DNA from: Letharia columbiana
Taxonomy: Eukaryota; Ascomycota; Lecanoromycetes; Lecanorales; Parmeliaceae
Length of the DNA: 64,000 nucleotides
Direction: 5' to 3'
NCBI RefSeq assembly: GCF_014066305.1
Contig: NW_023501040.1
Location: 1,438,539-1,502,538 of the forward strand
Numbering within the stretch: position 1 is the first letter of the stretch; every line of letters starts with the position of its first letter. Under the pieces are notes generated by a model, which saw nothing but the letters and a program-made list of their open reading frames with translations, made no database searches and was not told where the DNA came from. A program made the translations under genes and the position numbers. Of the stretch, positions 1-10,593 are shown piece by piece.

Positions 1-2341
1 GAATGGAAAGTAGGATAGTTGCTTTCGATGATCAGAGTCTGGCTGAGCTGGTACTTAATCATTCGCTTTCATGACACCATGCAGTATCCGATGGATAGAC
101 GAGCCCGCAATCATGAGGCCGCACTCCTTATGGTATGAGTATAGCTATGAGGGTATCTCATTATCCTTTCAGGATTCGACCTAGGTGGCAAGTTCACGTA
201 TCCCAATAGGAGGACGTTAGTGGTCGTTGAGTGGTTTCTAGCACTAGGGGAAACCGAGGCCGAATTAAACGATTTCAAAATCAGACTACGCGACGGTGTG
301 ATCGAGAGAGCTCAGAAGCGAAACCTCATGCAAGCGGATACCGTTGCCTTCGATGCTTTGTTCTCCACCGCCGTGGATATTCAGAAATGCTTATAAGACG
401 CATCACATGTAGAGTCGATCGAATAGAGTCTTCGCGAGCGAGAGACAATGGTTTGACTGACGTATACGTCCGCTAACGGCCTGGTGGAGAAGGGAAAGCT
501 CACCCGGTCATTGACAAGAAAGCCGCCGTTGTCGTCGACCTCAATCTTACGTCAGGACGGAGAAAGTGGACGCTTCTTCAGGGGTTTCGACTGAGAAGAA
601 AGATCGGTCCTTTTTTTTTCAATTAAAGAGGCACGTCCCTCGAGAGATACTGATAGACTCATATCCCACCGCATGGATCTAGGCAGTCAGAGCTTTTTTT
701 TTCTGATAGAGTCGATGGACTTGAGGATATCGACTTAGATTTGCCTTCTCCTCTGACGCCGGCTCGATCAAAGCGCTGGCATCGGCCGTCAGACTGACAG
801 TTTCAGCTCATCCTTTGAACGACGTCGTGGGGAGGGCGCCCTAAATGATACGCCTTGCTATCAAATCGAACCTCATGGTCCAGATACCATTTAATTACGC
901 CGGGCTTGTGGTCAAAGAGATGGTCTCGGATCGAAGCAGGAGCCTTGTCTTGTGACAAGCTAATAAGTCAGCGGTGACACTATTGCCACGAGAAGCCAAT
1001 GTCAAAGACGGAAGGGCATAGGTACAGTGAACCACTTCCACAAGACCGTTCATATACGGGAGGATCACTTTGATCAATATCCTAAGACCTCTGGGCCTCG
1101 AGTTACATCTCTATAAAGTTTTCTGTCAAGTACGCGAAATTTCCTGTCCAGACAGAGCTGTTACTTGTGCTTAGCCTGATGAGCGGCGGAATCCGCTTTC
1201 CTGGAGTTGTTGTTTTTCGACCATCTTCCTCGCTCCTTCTAGGCTCTCCCTCCAAGCGCCTGCAAACGTGTTCGGAACCAGTCCAAGTATGCAAAGCGTC
1301 AAATAAAAACAGCTTAAAGGCCAATGAGCCACGAGGACATTTGCCATGGAGTCCGTCCCTAGCGTCGTAATCTATGTGGGACTGCATGAGGAGGCTGTCA
1401 TGTTGCGCTCCGAACCATAGCAAAGCTCTGTTTGGTGCGTTTGCAAAGTTGGTGAAATAGCACGTACAATGAGTTGCAATCCTCCAACAACGTGTTTCAA
1501 TGCCACAACAGCACGGCCTTGATTTGGTATGCATCACACCAACAAAGGGAAAACGGGACCTTGCCACTCTTCCAAGCCACAATGGACACTTCTTGCCCTG
1601 CCTGATGTGGTCACGCTCGGTAGCGGGTCTTGTTTTCAAGAAGAATTTGCTTTCCATGGTCCAGATTTCCTCGACACAAGTTGAGGGCCGTGGTGACCTT
1701 TGTCAATAGTCTCACGATTGGAGAGGTAGTCACACGAGATTCTCTTTGCATGGCCTCTCAGCCGCAGCAAAGCCTCTTCTCCGCGATGAAAAGGAGTAGG
1801 TTCTGTCTGTGAGGCCTTGGCAACCCTAGCACCCTCAATGGTTATACGCTTATCCCAGCACCTCATTCATTGGCTTTCCAGCGGATACGAGTTGACGGAA
1901 GCGGCACCTAATCGCTAGGGTGAAAGAAGCAAGACCTTCTGCGAACCTCAAACGTAAAATTGACTAGTCATACACAATCTTTTGAACCTAGCCTTTTGGG
2001 TAGGTATCAATCCTTGGCTAGTCATCGCTGGTGGATTTTGATGGTGACCCGAGCCCTGTTTGTGTGCAAGAAGCAATCATTTGCGGTCCGGCTAAGCCAA
2101 TGAGGGTTTTTGATCGAGCAACATCTTAATTCTGGGGATTAAAATGCCTGTCACTGCTTTGCACTATAGGATCTCGGACTTCTTCTCACCCTTTGCCACT
2201 TTGGGGCCAGTTCTGCTCTTCAAGCTGCAGCTGGATCTCCATAATTATCTCAAAGACCCCCAAACATGAGCTCATTCTTATTGATCAAGCAGTTCGAGTT
2301 GTTCGATCTCCAATTTTCTAATAACCCGAAGCGTCTTAATT
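1..2341. other. Stretch without a supportable gene
   Basis: Short open frames occur on both strands, the longest a 184-codon minus frame at 1103-1657. None shows a recognisable domain, signal peptide or convincing intron structure. The base composition is normal, unlike the AT-rich blocks further on. I see no RNA gene or clear repeat. It may hold old gene remnants, but I cannot assign any. Confidence 0.5.
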
Positions 2342-4002
2342 ATGAGCAGCTCTCAGTTGGCGGCTGGAAGGAAAGTTCGGTCTGGGTGTCTTACCTGCAA
2401 GTGAGTTACACTCTTGACCGCGCTGTCATAGGTCCGAGTGCTTCACAAAGACTAAGCTCGTACCGTTTAACCCTAGAATACGACGTGTAAAGTGCGACGA
2501 GGAGAAACCTGCATGTTTGAAATGTCGCAGAACCGGAAGGACTTGCGATGGCTACCTTCCCGCGCAGATTGGTCGAGCCACTCCACAGGCTATGATGACC
2601 AAAGACAGATCTCCCGCTCCTAGTATTCTCACTACTCAAACCCCATCATCTAATCTACCTGGCACTCAAGACGAACGGAGGTACTTCGAGTATTCTCGCC
2701 AACGTTCCGTCGTCGAGTTCTCTGGATATTTTCGACTCGAACTTCTGGGACCAGTTGATTTTACAGGTCAGCCATGATGATCCGGCCGTATGCCACGCGG
2801 TCATTGCACTTGGCTCCCTGTAAGAGAAGTTCGACGTTCAGCGGGAACTGATCCGACCGCATGCTCAGACAACGGTCTGTCGCCAAGACAGCATCGAGCA
2901 GTACAATCAAGCCCTCGGTCACTTCCGGCAGAACCTTGGAGATAATGAGAACCGGAATGTCCAGTCAACCTTGATTTGCTGCGTCCTCTTTATCGCTTTC
3001 GGGACATTCCTGGGTAACTACGACTCAGGGGGGTTGCACTTGGAGAACGGGCTGAAGATCTTGCATGATTGGCAAGTTCAGCAAGACCAGCTTCTGCAAT
3101 CAACTCATTCGTCCGGAACGAGCATGATTGAGGACGACCTCCTTCCGGTGTTCTTTCACCTCAACTTACAAGCAACGTCACTGGTCGACCCAGGCCTTTC
3201 CGAGCATCACCGGTTCATTGGAGATACCGCAACGAAATCAATCCCAAGTGCGTTCTCGAGCCTCAACCAGTCGCGAATCTGCCTATACAATTTGTTCAAC
3301 GCAACACTCGACTTTATCCACTCAACATACGACATCAAAGAGTCTGTCAATCTTTTTGAGGAGCCACCCAGTGCGGTGGTTTGGAACGCCATCACCTTGA
3401 TGGCTTGATGCAACGATGGCTTCAGGCTTTCGACACAATGCTACAAGTATCAGGCACACAGATGGGCACTAGAGAGCTCAGAGCAGCTATGCTCCTGAAA
3501 ACATATCACACTACCGCTATAATCCTCCTCAGAACGAGCCTCAGTCCTGAACAATGCGCTTTTGACGTCCATCTTGACCACATCAGGAGCACTGTGTCGC
3601 TTTCAGCGCCACTAGTGGAAGCGCCAGGGTCTTTGAAGATCAGATTCAAGCTTTTCGATGGATCTGGGTGTCATTGTACCTCTTTAGTTGACAGTGGTCA
3701 ACTGCAGAGATCCCGCTGTACGCCGGCAAGCGCTGTCTCTCCTCTCTCGCCTGTCCCTACCTCGGCAAGAAGGGACCTGGAATGCGAATGATGCCAGCAA
3801 GGTGGGACAGTGGGTGATCGACGTTGAAGAAGAGGGCCTCGGGGCAGTCGAAAGCGCTGAAGATGTTCCCAAATCCTCCCACATCCAACGGATTGACGCT
3901 ATTGCATACATGGAGGAGCGTCTCGTTCATGTGAGATGTGTTCTTGATGACGAGTCCGAATCTAGTGAACCTGATGTTGAGGAGAACACTGAGAATCAGT
4001 AA
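2342..4002 (+). pseudogene. Zn2Cys6 transcription factor, broken by frameshifts and stops
   Basis: The start is ATG 2342. Exon 1 (2342-2400) and exon 2, joined over a 76-nt GT-AG intron (2401-2476), encode a complete zinc binuclear cluster: CLTC, six residues, C, six residues, C, two, C, six, C, then DGYLP. The downstream text resembles the fungal-specific regulatory region, for example FWDQLILQVSHDDPAV and NCRDPAVRRQALSLL. The frame breaks near 2733 (one extra base), near 3376 and again between about 3640 and 3685. In-frame stops lie at 2821 (TAA) and 3685 (TAG). Family members are nuclear DNA-binding regulators. This copy could at most make the DNA-binding domain plus about 80 residues. Stop 2821 would fit a C-to-T change in CAA, as RIP makes, but that is inference. 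Sequencing error could explain one shift, hardly five lesions. Confidence 0.85.
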
Positions 4003-4812
4003 CCATACTCCCAGTCTATCTTTGTCTTCATCTCGCTAATCTTTCAAGATCGACCAGGCACCGTCTCAGCTACACCAGAAACTCGCTTTTCGGCAACTGT
4101 CCGGAGTGCGGAGTGGAGTGTCAGTCGGTGGTTGCAAATCGCCCGGCTATACACGCAAGATTGATGGTACCTTCATAATTCTTTCGGTCAGATATTTTCC
4201 TTTTTGACGTTTCGTTGCGTGTGTCCCAATACAAGCCTTGTCACTATGTCCTTGCGACTCTATCTCTCCAGAAATGCTTTCCTTCCAGAATTACAGAAGC
4301 ACTCCCTAGTTCTATCAACAGCCTCTCCCTTTTCAAACCGAGTGAATAGTATAGTGCATTGAGAAAGCGCTACTATGATCTTATCAGTTTATTACGCATC
4401 AAGATTCATTGATAGACTTTGGATATACTTCGTGTGATTCGACACTTTTTCAAGACTTCATCGCTTCTTCCTGCCTATGCGCGCCCGTCGGAAGATAACC
4501 GCTGTAATTCGTACATGGTGGCGTGATCGCCTCTAAGCAGACCATACATAGCGTTTCGCATACGACTGCTGATTACTCGGCATCATATGCCTTTATCCTC
4601 CATACGCTCAGTAGACAATTGGTCACGGCATGACGCCTAGTCATGCCGATTGAATGTCCCTCTGTTGTCAGCCCTCCCTTCTCTTATATTTTGCGCAGTC
4701 CAAAGGTACGTCTCCACTTTCCAAATACCTCTGAAACTCCAAATATCAAGCCTTGGCAGTCTACCTGGCCAGTCTCGAATACGAGTGAATAAATGCAACC
4801 AAATACAGCAAC
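4003..4812. other. Intergenic region
   Basis: About 0.8 kb between the broken regulator and the secreted-protein gene. It has normal composition and only short frames. The proximal part presumably holds the promoter of the gene at 4813. I cannot point to a clear TATA box. Confidence 0.5.
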
Positions 4813-5382
4813 ATGAGGAACGCTACCTCCCTTAGACTCCCCATCTTCCTTCTCCTCGCCGCGACCCTCCCATCAACCCACTCTTTCGACGCATGCGGGC
4901 CCCTCGTCCAGGACTCCCTCACGCCCAGCGACACCTGCAACCGCAACATCACCCTCGGCGCCGCCCCCTCCGCCTACGGCGCCCTCCTCCTCAACGACGG
5001 CTCCGGCCTCACCATCCCCTGGGACAACTGCCTCCCCGTCCTCTTCGACGTCTGCGCCGCCATCAACGCCTCCTCCGTCCCCGTCGGCCGGTGGAACTGG
5101 ACCGACCCGGGCTCCGAGTGCGTCATGGGCTTCTGGCTCCCGCAGTACGCCGGCAGCGCGCCCAAGCCGACGTACGACGCCTGCATGGACAATATTTACA
5201 CGCCCATGTATATGATCGGCATGATCGACGGGGGCACGGCGTATAATCAGGTCACGGTCAATTTGAAGCAGTTGCCGGACGATTATGAGACGGGGGAGGC
5301 GGTCGATGTGGGGTATCCCAGTTATTCGATCACTTACTTGCCCCTTCAGCGAGGTCCGGAGACTCCGCTGTCGAGGGGGTGA
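4813..5382 (+). CDS. Small secreted six-cysteine protein (unknown function)
   Basis: A single-exon frame of 189 codons starts at ATG 4813. The first ~24 residues form a signal peptide: a short basic start, a hydrophobic core (LPIFLLLAATL) and likely cleavage after THS. The mature part has six cysteines (about residues 28, 42, 73, 81, 103 and 124), enough for three disulfides, and N-glycosylation sequons near residues 45, 85 and 95. No transmembrane segment follows the signal. I recognise no enzyme motif. Size, secretion signal and even cysteine number fit an apoplastic effector-like or cell-surface protein, but that is inference. Third codon positions between 4860 and 5180 are almost all C, which also creates long open frames in other phases. 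An overlapping 184-codon minus frame (4873-5427) is a shadow of this composition. Confidence 0.75.
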   Translation: MRNATSLRLPIFLLLAATLPSTHSFDACGPLVQDSLTPSDTCNRNITLGAAPSAYGALLLNDGSGLTIPWDNCLPVLFDVCAAINASSVPVGRWNWTDPGSECVMGFWLPQYAGSAPKPTYDACMDNIYTPMYMIGMIDGGTAYNQVTVNLKQLPDDYETGEAVDVGYPSYSITYLPLQRGPETPLSRG

Positions 5383-6230
5383 GAGGGTTGCGCGTGCACC
5401 GGGATTGGAATGGCGGGTTTGCGGCACGATTGGCGAGGCGATTTTGTCTCTATCACCGTTTGTACAACCAAAAAAAAACGATAATCAAAAAAGGTGGCGA
5501 ATTCGTTCTTCCTTCTCAAGCGTCTCCGCGCTCCAGAATCCTCCTCATGCAAGTGCCTGAACAAAGACAGAAGAAAAGAAAAGAAAAGACAAAGAAAGTT
5601 ACACGCGCCCCGCAATGCTGCAAAGCGCAACTTCCCCACCCGGAAGCCACGAACCAAAACGCACGCAACTACATCCAACCGAATACGCCACAATCATGCA
5701 CGACCGGTCGCCCTTTTTCCACCCGCACCGTTCGTGGGGCATTTTCTTCGCAGCCCCGAGCGCTTCGGCGGCTCGTTGCCACTCGGTAGTGTCTGAAACG
5801 TCAGCTGCGGTTTATCCGAGTCGGCTTCCGGTATCCTGGGGATTTGGGGAAGAAAGGCGTGGGTGGTGGTTTGGGCGCTTGGGTGGGTGGGTGTTGAGGA
5901 AGGGGACTGGGGAGGGCGTTTTGTTTGGGGGAGGGGTGTGGTTGGGAGGGGAAAGATGGTGTGTGTGCGTGTATCTGGGGAAGAGGATGGAGATGGGGGA
6001 CGAAGTGATTGAAGGACTGGGCGTGAGGAAGTGGGTAGATATCGAGGAGATGCGGTTGATGGATACGTTGAGTATATGGAGGGTGATGGATTTGGAGTGG
6101 CGTCTTGTGTGGATGATTTTGAGTCTCTCCCTGATCAATGAGCGCTCCCAGTATCCGGCAGAATTTGATGATCGTCTAATGTAAACGGCGCTGAACGCCA
6201 TGTAATGATAGTGCTGGCAGAAGGCTAGAC
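5383..6230. other. Shared 3' region of two convergent genes
   Basis: This lies between the stop of the secreted-protein gene and the stop of ATG3 on the minus strand. It contains an A/G-rich tract near 5565-5600 and a strongly G-rich plus strand from 5860 to 6010. Long frames on both strands here have low-complexity composition and no domain. I call no gene. Confidence 0.5.
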
Positions 6231-7498
6231 CTAGACTCCCATTGTGAAATCGTGCTCGATCCCTGGCGTCACCGAGGCCATGAACTAGAGCAGATGTCAG
6301 CCGTCCCAACCACCAATCTAACCCCAGATGGGGCGAGTGAGGATGTAGGGATCCTACCTTCAAAAACACAACCAAATACTGATCCACCCTAATCGCCACC
6401 TCGTCTTCTTCCGAGACCCCACCCTCATGCTGCAGGACCTCCCACTCGTCACCGCCTCCTCCGCCCGCGGCAGCTACCCCACTGCTATGGCCTCTCCGAT
6501 CTGCAATCTGCGTCGCATTCATCTCGTCCACCAACCCTTCCATCCCGCTCTCCACCTTCCCCTGCCCTACCGCTCCCTTTCCACCGCCATTCCCTCTCCG
6601 CACCTTCTCCAGCCGTATCTTCAGCGCCGCGTCTGCACGGTCGAGCAACACTTTCATGACGCTGGCGTGTTTGCACGGGTGTATGGACGCCATTTTCACT
6701 GAGTTGTCGAAAAAGGGAAAGTCCTCGAGTGTCACGGTTTTATCAGCGTAGTCGCCGACTATGTCTTCCATCATTAGGTGTGGGGACAGCGGGTGCGAGG
6801 ACGAGGAGTAGCCGGATAGGTAGAGTCGGGGGGTTCGGTAGTAGGGGGTGTAAGTTATGTAGACTGTGTAGGTTCGGAGGGGTCTGTGGTGGATGTTGAC
6901 TGAGTCAGCTGATGCGTACTTGCCTTGGCCTTGTCGACGAGGGGTTCGGTAGGAGAGCGAGGACTTACGCAGTAGTACCGCTGGCTTTCGGGTCCCGGAT
7001 TATAGCCTCTTCATCGTCGTCTTCGTCTTCCATATCCGGTATTTCCTCTTCCTCTTCCCGTTCCCCTACATTCCCGCTTTCATCCACAGTCCGCACATCC
7101 CTCATCCTCGCCTCTTGGCTCGCAGCCAACCCGCCCGTCCGCAACCATCCGTCATCTTCCCCACCTGCCCCTCCTCCTCCTTCCCCTCCGGCCGCAAATC
7201 CATCCTGCACCATCGCCTCATCCTGCCCCGCATCGCCCGCGAAATTCTCGTCGAGTCTCCTGTGACATGGCACGCCGCGCGTTATGAGAAACTGTTTTGT
7301 GGGAGGCAGGTAGGTGACGCGCTTGGAAGGAGTCGAGGCGTCGGACCAGGACCAGGTGGGGAATTTGTAAACGAGGTAGTCGCCGGCGTGGACGAATTCT
7401 TCGGGTGTCACTTGGCCCGTGGTGCGGAAGGTGGAGGTGTGCGAGATTGGGGCCCAGCGGTCGCGGAGAGTGTCGAGGGTTGAGTGGATTAAGTTCAT
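6231..7498 (-). CDS. ATG3: Autophagy-related E2-like enzyme ATG3
   Basis: ATG3 transfers ATG8 from ATG7 to phosphatidylethanolamine in autophagosome formation. Three minus-strand exons, 7498-6969, 6883-6358 and 6284-6231, are separated by 85- and 73-nt introns (GTAAGT..ACAG, GTAGGA..CTAG). They sum to 1,110 nt, or 369 residues plus stop. The N-terminus has the family pattern ([20 protein letters not shown], then FPTWSW). An acidic disordered stretch follows ([15 protein letters not shown]). The E2 core includes [18 protein letters not shown] and the catalytic HPCKHA, with Cys at about residue 247. A WEVL sequence near residue 324 is a candidate ATG8-interacting motif. The C-terminus [15 protein letters not shown] is diagnostic. 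The gene is divergent from the hydrolase at 7961. No lesions are seen, and confidence is high because domains and splice phases all agree. Confidence 0.97.
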
Positions 7499-7960
7499 GT
7501 TGCGTATGTCTCATGGAAGGATGTTTGGAAATGGGTAGAGGACTGATGTCGCTGTTGATGCTTGTGCAAGATGTTTTATGGCGGGGAGGTGGAAGTTACA
7601 TGTACTCGTACTCTAGGCGGCGATAAGACGGAATCGTCGCTAGTGCCGAAAGTTGCCTGACCGCTTTCATGTGACTCGGGTCTATCACGATACTCTTTCA
7701 TCATTTCTGATGAGAAGGCCTCATCCTCCATGATCGAAGACTGTGTTGCAGCCGTCGGTTACATTTTTACTTACTCTCGTTGCTGACGTGAGACTGGTTC
7801 ACGAAGCGGCAGTACGCCTTAAGCTACGCCAGCTGATAAGTATCCTCTTTCCTCGAGAATGGACTCGCGTTCTCTGTATATGAATATCGACCCTCTCTGG
7901 CAACAACAGACAACAACCGATTAATGGTGGGAGAGTGAATGCTAGATCACTCCCTTCAAA
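7499..7960. other. Divergent intergenic region between ATG3 and the hydrolase
   Basis: About 460 bp separate the ATG3 start (7498, minus) from the hydrolase start (7961, plus), so both promoters must lie here or within the 5' ends. I see no clear shared operator or palindrome. Confidence 0.5.
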
Positions 7961-8959
7961 ATGGCAGTACCCCTCCAAGCTGTCGCCATCCCCAAAGAGA
8001 TCACTGCAACAACAGTGATCCTTCCCCACAAACCCACCGCCGCCATCGCCTGCTCCTACGTCTCTGGCACCGATCCTGCGGTCCTTGTTGTCTTTCTAAA
8101 CGGCCTCATGACCGACAAATCCTCCTGGACCCCCGTCATATCTGGCATCATCCACCAGCGCAAAAGTCTCGCGTCCCCAGAATTCCCGTCAATGCTAGCC
8201 TACGACCGCTACGGCGTCGGAATGACGGAAGATCGCGATCCCTTAGATCAAGGCAGGGAGCAGGGTCATGGTCATGATTGTAAGGATGCCGCTGAGGACC
8301 TGCATTATCTGATTCAGCATTTCAGTCAAGGCCTGAAGTTGTTGAGTGGGGAGAAGTTGCGTGTCGTGCTCGTGGCTAACTCGATTGGCTGCGCGATCGC
8401 GAGATTGTATGCTGAGAGGTATCTGGTGGCTGCGGTGTTGTTTCTGGATTCTATTATGGCGAATTCTGATTTCGATTTCTGGCCTGATCCTGATGCGCCG
8501 GGGTTCGATAAGCGAGAGCTGCCAGATGATGTGACTGTCGAGGTTTTGAGGGAGCAGAGGGCGAAGTTCGCAGCTATTTTCAGGCCGGATGTGGTGAATA
8601 GAGAAGGTCTCAGCAGGCGCAGTCTAGCTAGGTTGCTACCTCACAGTGACGGGCCCATGCTAGGAAATCAAAGCGGGAAACCTTGGGTGACGGTCGTCGG
8701 GCATGATTTCGAAGCCTTTGCGAATGAGAGCTTGAGGACCATGGGTACGCCAATTGGGTTGTCGATGAGGTATATGAATCCAATGTGGCATAAGTACAAT
8801 CAGGGCCTTGTGCACGTCACAGATCGTGAGAAGAGCAAGGGTCCGATCGTTGCGAAGGGCTGCGGCCATTTCATCCAGAGGGATGACCCGGACTTTGTCA
8901 TCAGGGAAACGTTGGATCTGGTTGACAAGGTTAGGATGCAGCAGTCGGTGGTGTGGTGA
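7961..8959 (+). CDS. Alpha/beta-hydrolase fold protein
   Basis: An intronless frame of 332 codons starts at ATG 7961. The fold is supported by a hydrophobic strand and loop (VLVVFLNGLM, about residues 41-50), the segment AYDRYGVGMTEDRDP (about 80-94) and a nucleophile elbow ANSIG with Ser near residue 141, a relaxed form of GxSxG. The likely catalytic His is in GCGHFIQRDDPDFV near residue 303. An acid residue presumably lies between them, but I cannot assign it with confidence. No signal peptide is evident, so it is probably cytosolic. Such proteins hydrolyse esters, epoxides or amides; the substrate cannot be read from the sequence. The gene is complete and undisturbed. Confidence 0.85.
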   Translation: MAVPLQAVAIPKEITATTVILPHKPTAAIACSYVSGTDPAVLVVFLNGLMTDKSSWTPVISGIIHQRKSLASPEFPSMLAYDRYGVGMTEDRDPLDQGREQGHGHDCKDAAEDLHYLIQHFSQGLKLLSGEKLRVVLVANSIGCAIARLYAERYLVAAVLFLDSIMANSDFDFWPDPDAPGFDKRELPDDVTVEVLREQRAKFAAIFRPDVVNREGLSRRSLARLLPHSDGPMLGNQSGKPWVTVVGHDFEAFANESLRTMGTPIGLSMRYMNPMWHKYNQGLVHVTDREKSKGPIVAKGCGHFIQRDDPDFVIRETLDLVDKVRMQQSVVW

Positions 8960-9311
8960 GCCTTGTTCGCAGGAAGCCTTGTGAGAGAGTGTGGCTTTGG
9001 CTGAGCTGGATGAGTCGGTTGCGTCGTGGCTGCAACTCACATCCCAGTTGTTTGTTGCGCTGAGTTGGATGCGTTGGTGGTGGTGAAACACCCCAATCCT
9101 GTATTCACTTTCAAGACAATGTGGGAGATAGTGATGTGGTGAAAGACACCGCAGAATCGCAAGGCCGAATGCTATGGACCTCTGAAGCATATCTCTGTGA
9201 GACGTAGATGTCCTCTTGCATGGTCTAATTCCCAACGAATCCCAAACTCCAGGCCCCGTTTAAAGTGGCCTTTACCGATGCTCTACCTATGCTTTTCCCC
9301 CCTCTATATTT
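8960..9311. other. Convergent 3' intergenic region
   Basis: About 350 bp lie between the hydrolase stop and the ALG5 stop on the opposite strand. It must contain both transcription ends. No gene or repeat is seen. Confidence 0.5.
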
Positions 9312-10593
9312 TCACGAGCGCCTGTAGACTCCCAGACCCCATGCTGCTCGAAGAACAGCCAATCCCCAAGCCATGCCCAAACTATCCCAGAGCACGTTCA
9401 GCTTACTGCCTTTAACTTCTTGCCAGCCAATGGGTACTTCCGCAACCGGTATACCAGCTGACTCCGCAAGCATCAACATCTCGACGTCAAATATCCAACC
9501 TTCCGAGTGCATGTATGGTATTATGTATGGTAGTGATGAACGAGAGAAAAGCTTGAAGCCGCACTGGGTGTCCCGGATAGCGGCTGTGGCAGGAGGCGTG
9601 AGGAGGCGGAGGAGGAGATGAAAGGAGTGCATGAGCAGGTTTCGAAGAAATGAGCGCTACAGATTGGTCATCAGCACCGTTCGTTTCATCTCTAATGCGG
9701 CCACTCGACAAACCTTGACGACAGCCTCACTTCCCACAAGATGCGCTCTAGACCCAACAGCCACACCCCTACCCTCAGCATCTTCAATCTTCTTAGATTC
9801 CCTGACAAGCTTGCCCAAGTCCTCGAACTTGCTGGCACCGTCCGCATCAGCAAAGATGGCATATTGCCCTCTGACATGACGCATCCCATGTGTGACCGCT
9901 CCTCCCTTGCCTCGGTTCTCGTGTAGACTGATGACCCGGATACAGGATGCACTTCTTCCTCCCAAGTCTCTCGCAAATTGTAATGCCGTGTCGATGGTCT
10001 TGTCTGTGGAGCCGTCTGAGACTACCAAGATTTCCCAGCCTGGAAGCCGACCGCTGTTTGACGCCGCGTAGCCATTTGAAACTGCCTGCGTGGCGTCCTT
10101 TCGCTTTGGGCGATTGCCATTGGCCTGCATCTTAGGAGCTTCGTTGCCGTACGCATGCTGTAAGTACTCCACGGCCTCAGTCAGCATCACCCCGAGTCTC
10201 TCCTCCTCATTAAACGCTGGTACAACGAGAGACATGAAGACCTCGGGTTCCTCGACCTGCAGATCTGTCTCTGTAGAGTCCCCTCTGCGCCGTGCGGCCT
10301 CTCCCTGTGCATTATATTTATCTTGCCAGCAAGGTAGTGGTTTGGCCTCTCCGGAGTACTCGCCAGGCTCGATAGTTCTGTAGGTCTTCTCTGATCTTAA
10401 AGGAGCGCGTGGTATGGGGGCGACGATGAATAGGGCGAGGTAAAACTATAGAGCGTCAGCAAGCAGCGGTCATTCTCCATCAGGGTAAAATTACCAAAAC
10501 AGCGATGCCGATAACAGTGGACAAAGCCAAAAGTGCAGTCAGTGGCAATGATACTCCTCGGTTTGTCCGGAGGACATCTCGAAGGTAGTCCAT
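9312..10593 (-). CDS. ALG5: Dolichyl-phosphate beta-glucosyltransferase
   Basis: ALG5 makes dolichyl-phosphate glucose from UDP-glucose on the cytosolic ER face, the donor for the last three glucoses of the N-glycan precursor. Three minus-strand exons, 10593-10495, 10445-9714 and 9656-9312, with 49- and 57-nt introns sum to 1,176 nt (391 residues). An N-terminal membrane segment spans about residues 17-43. A GT-A glycosyltransferase 2 domain follows: LVVPAFNEEERL near 105, ILVVSDGSTDKT near 173, HENRGKGGAV and the metal-binding DAD near 233 in FADADGASKF. The C-terminal part has RDTQCGFKLFSR and SEGWIFDVEML, typical of the family. The middle intron uses a GTTTGT donor. An insertion of about 30 residues rich in N, K and A follows the first motif. 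The gene looks intact. Confidence 0.96.

Noticed and set aside
4873..5427. 184-codon minus frame opposite the secreted-protein gene
   Set aside because: It is created by C-ending codons of the plus-strand gene and is low-complexity Gly/Val/Asp-rich.
5812..6230. Continuation of the ATG3 reading frame past its second intron
   Set aside because: The 320-codon frame reads through the intron into Pro/Ser/Thr-rich UTR. The spliced end [13 protein letters not shown] is the true C-terminus.
8960..9235. Minus frame overlapping the hydrolase 3' end
   Set aside because: Antisense shadow without a domain.
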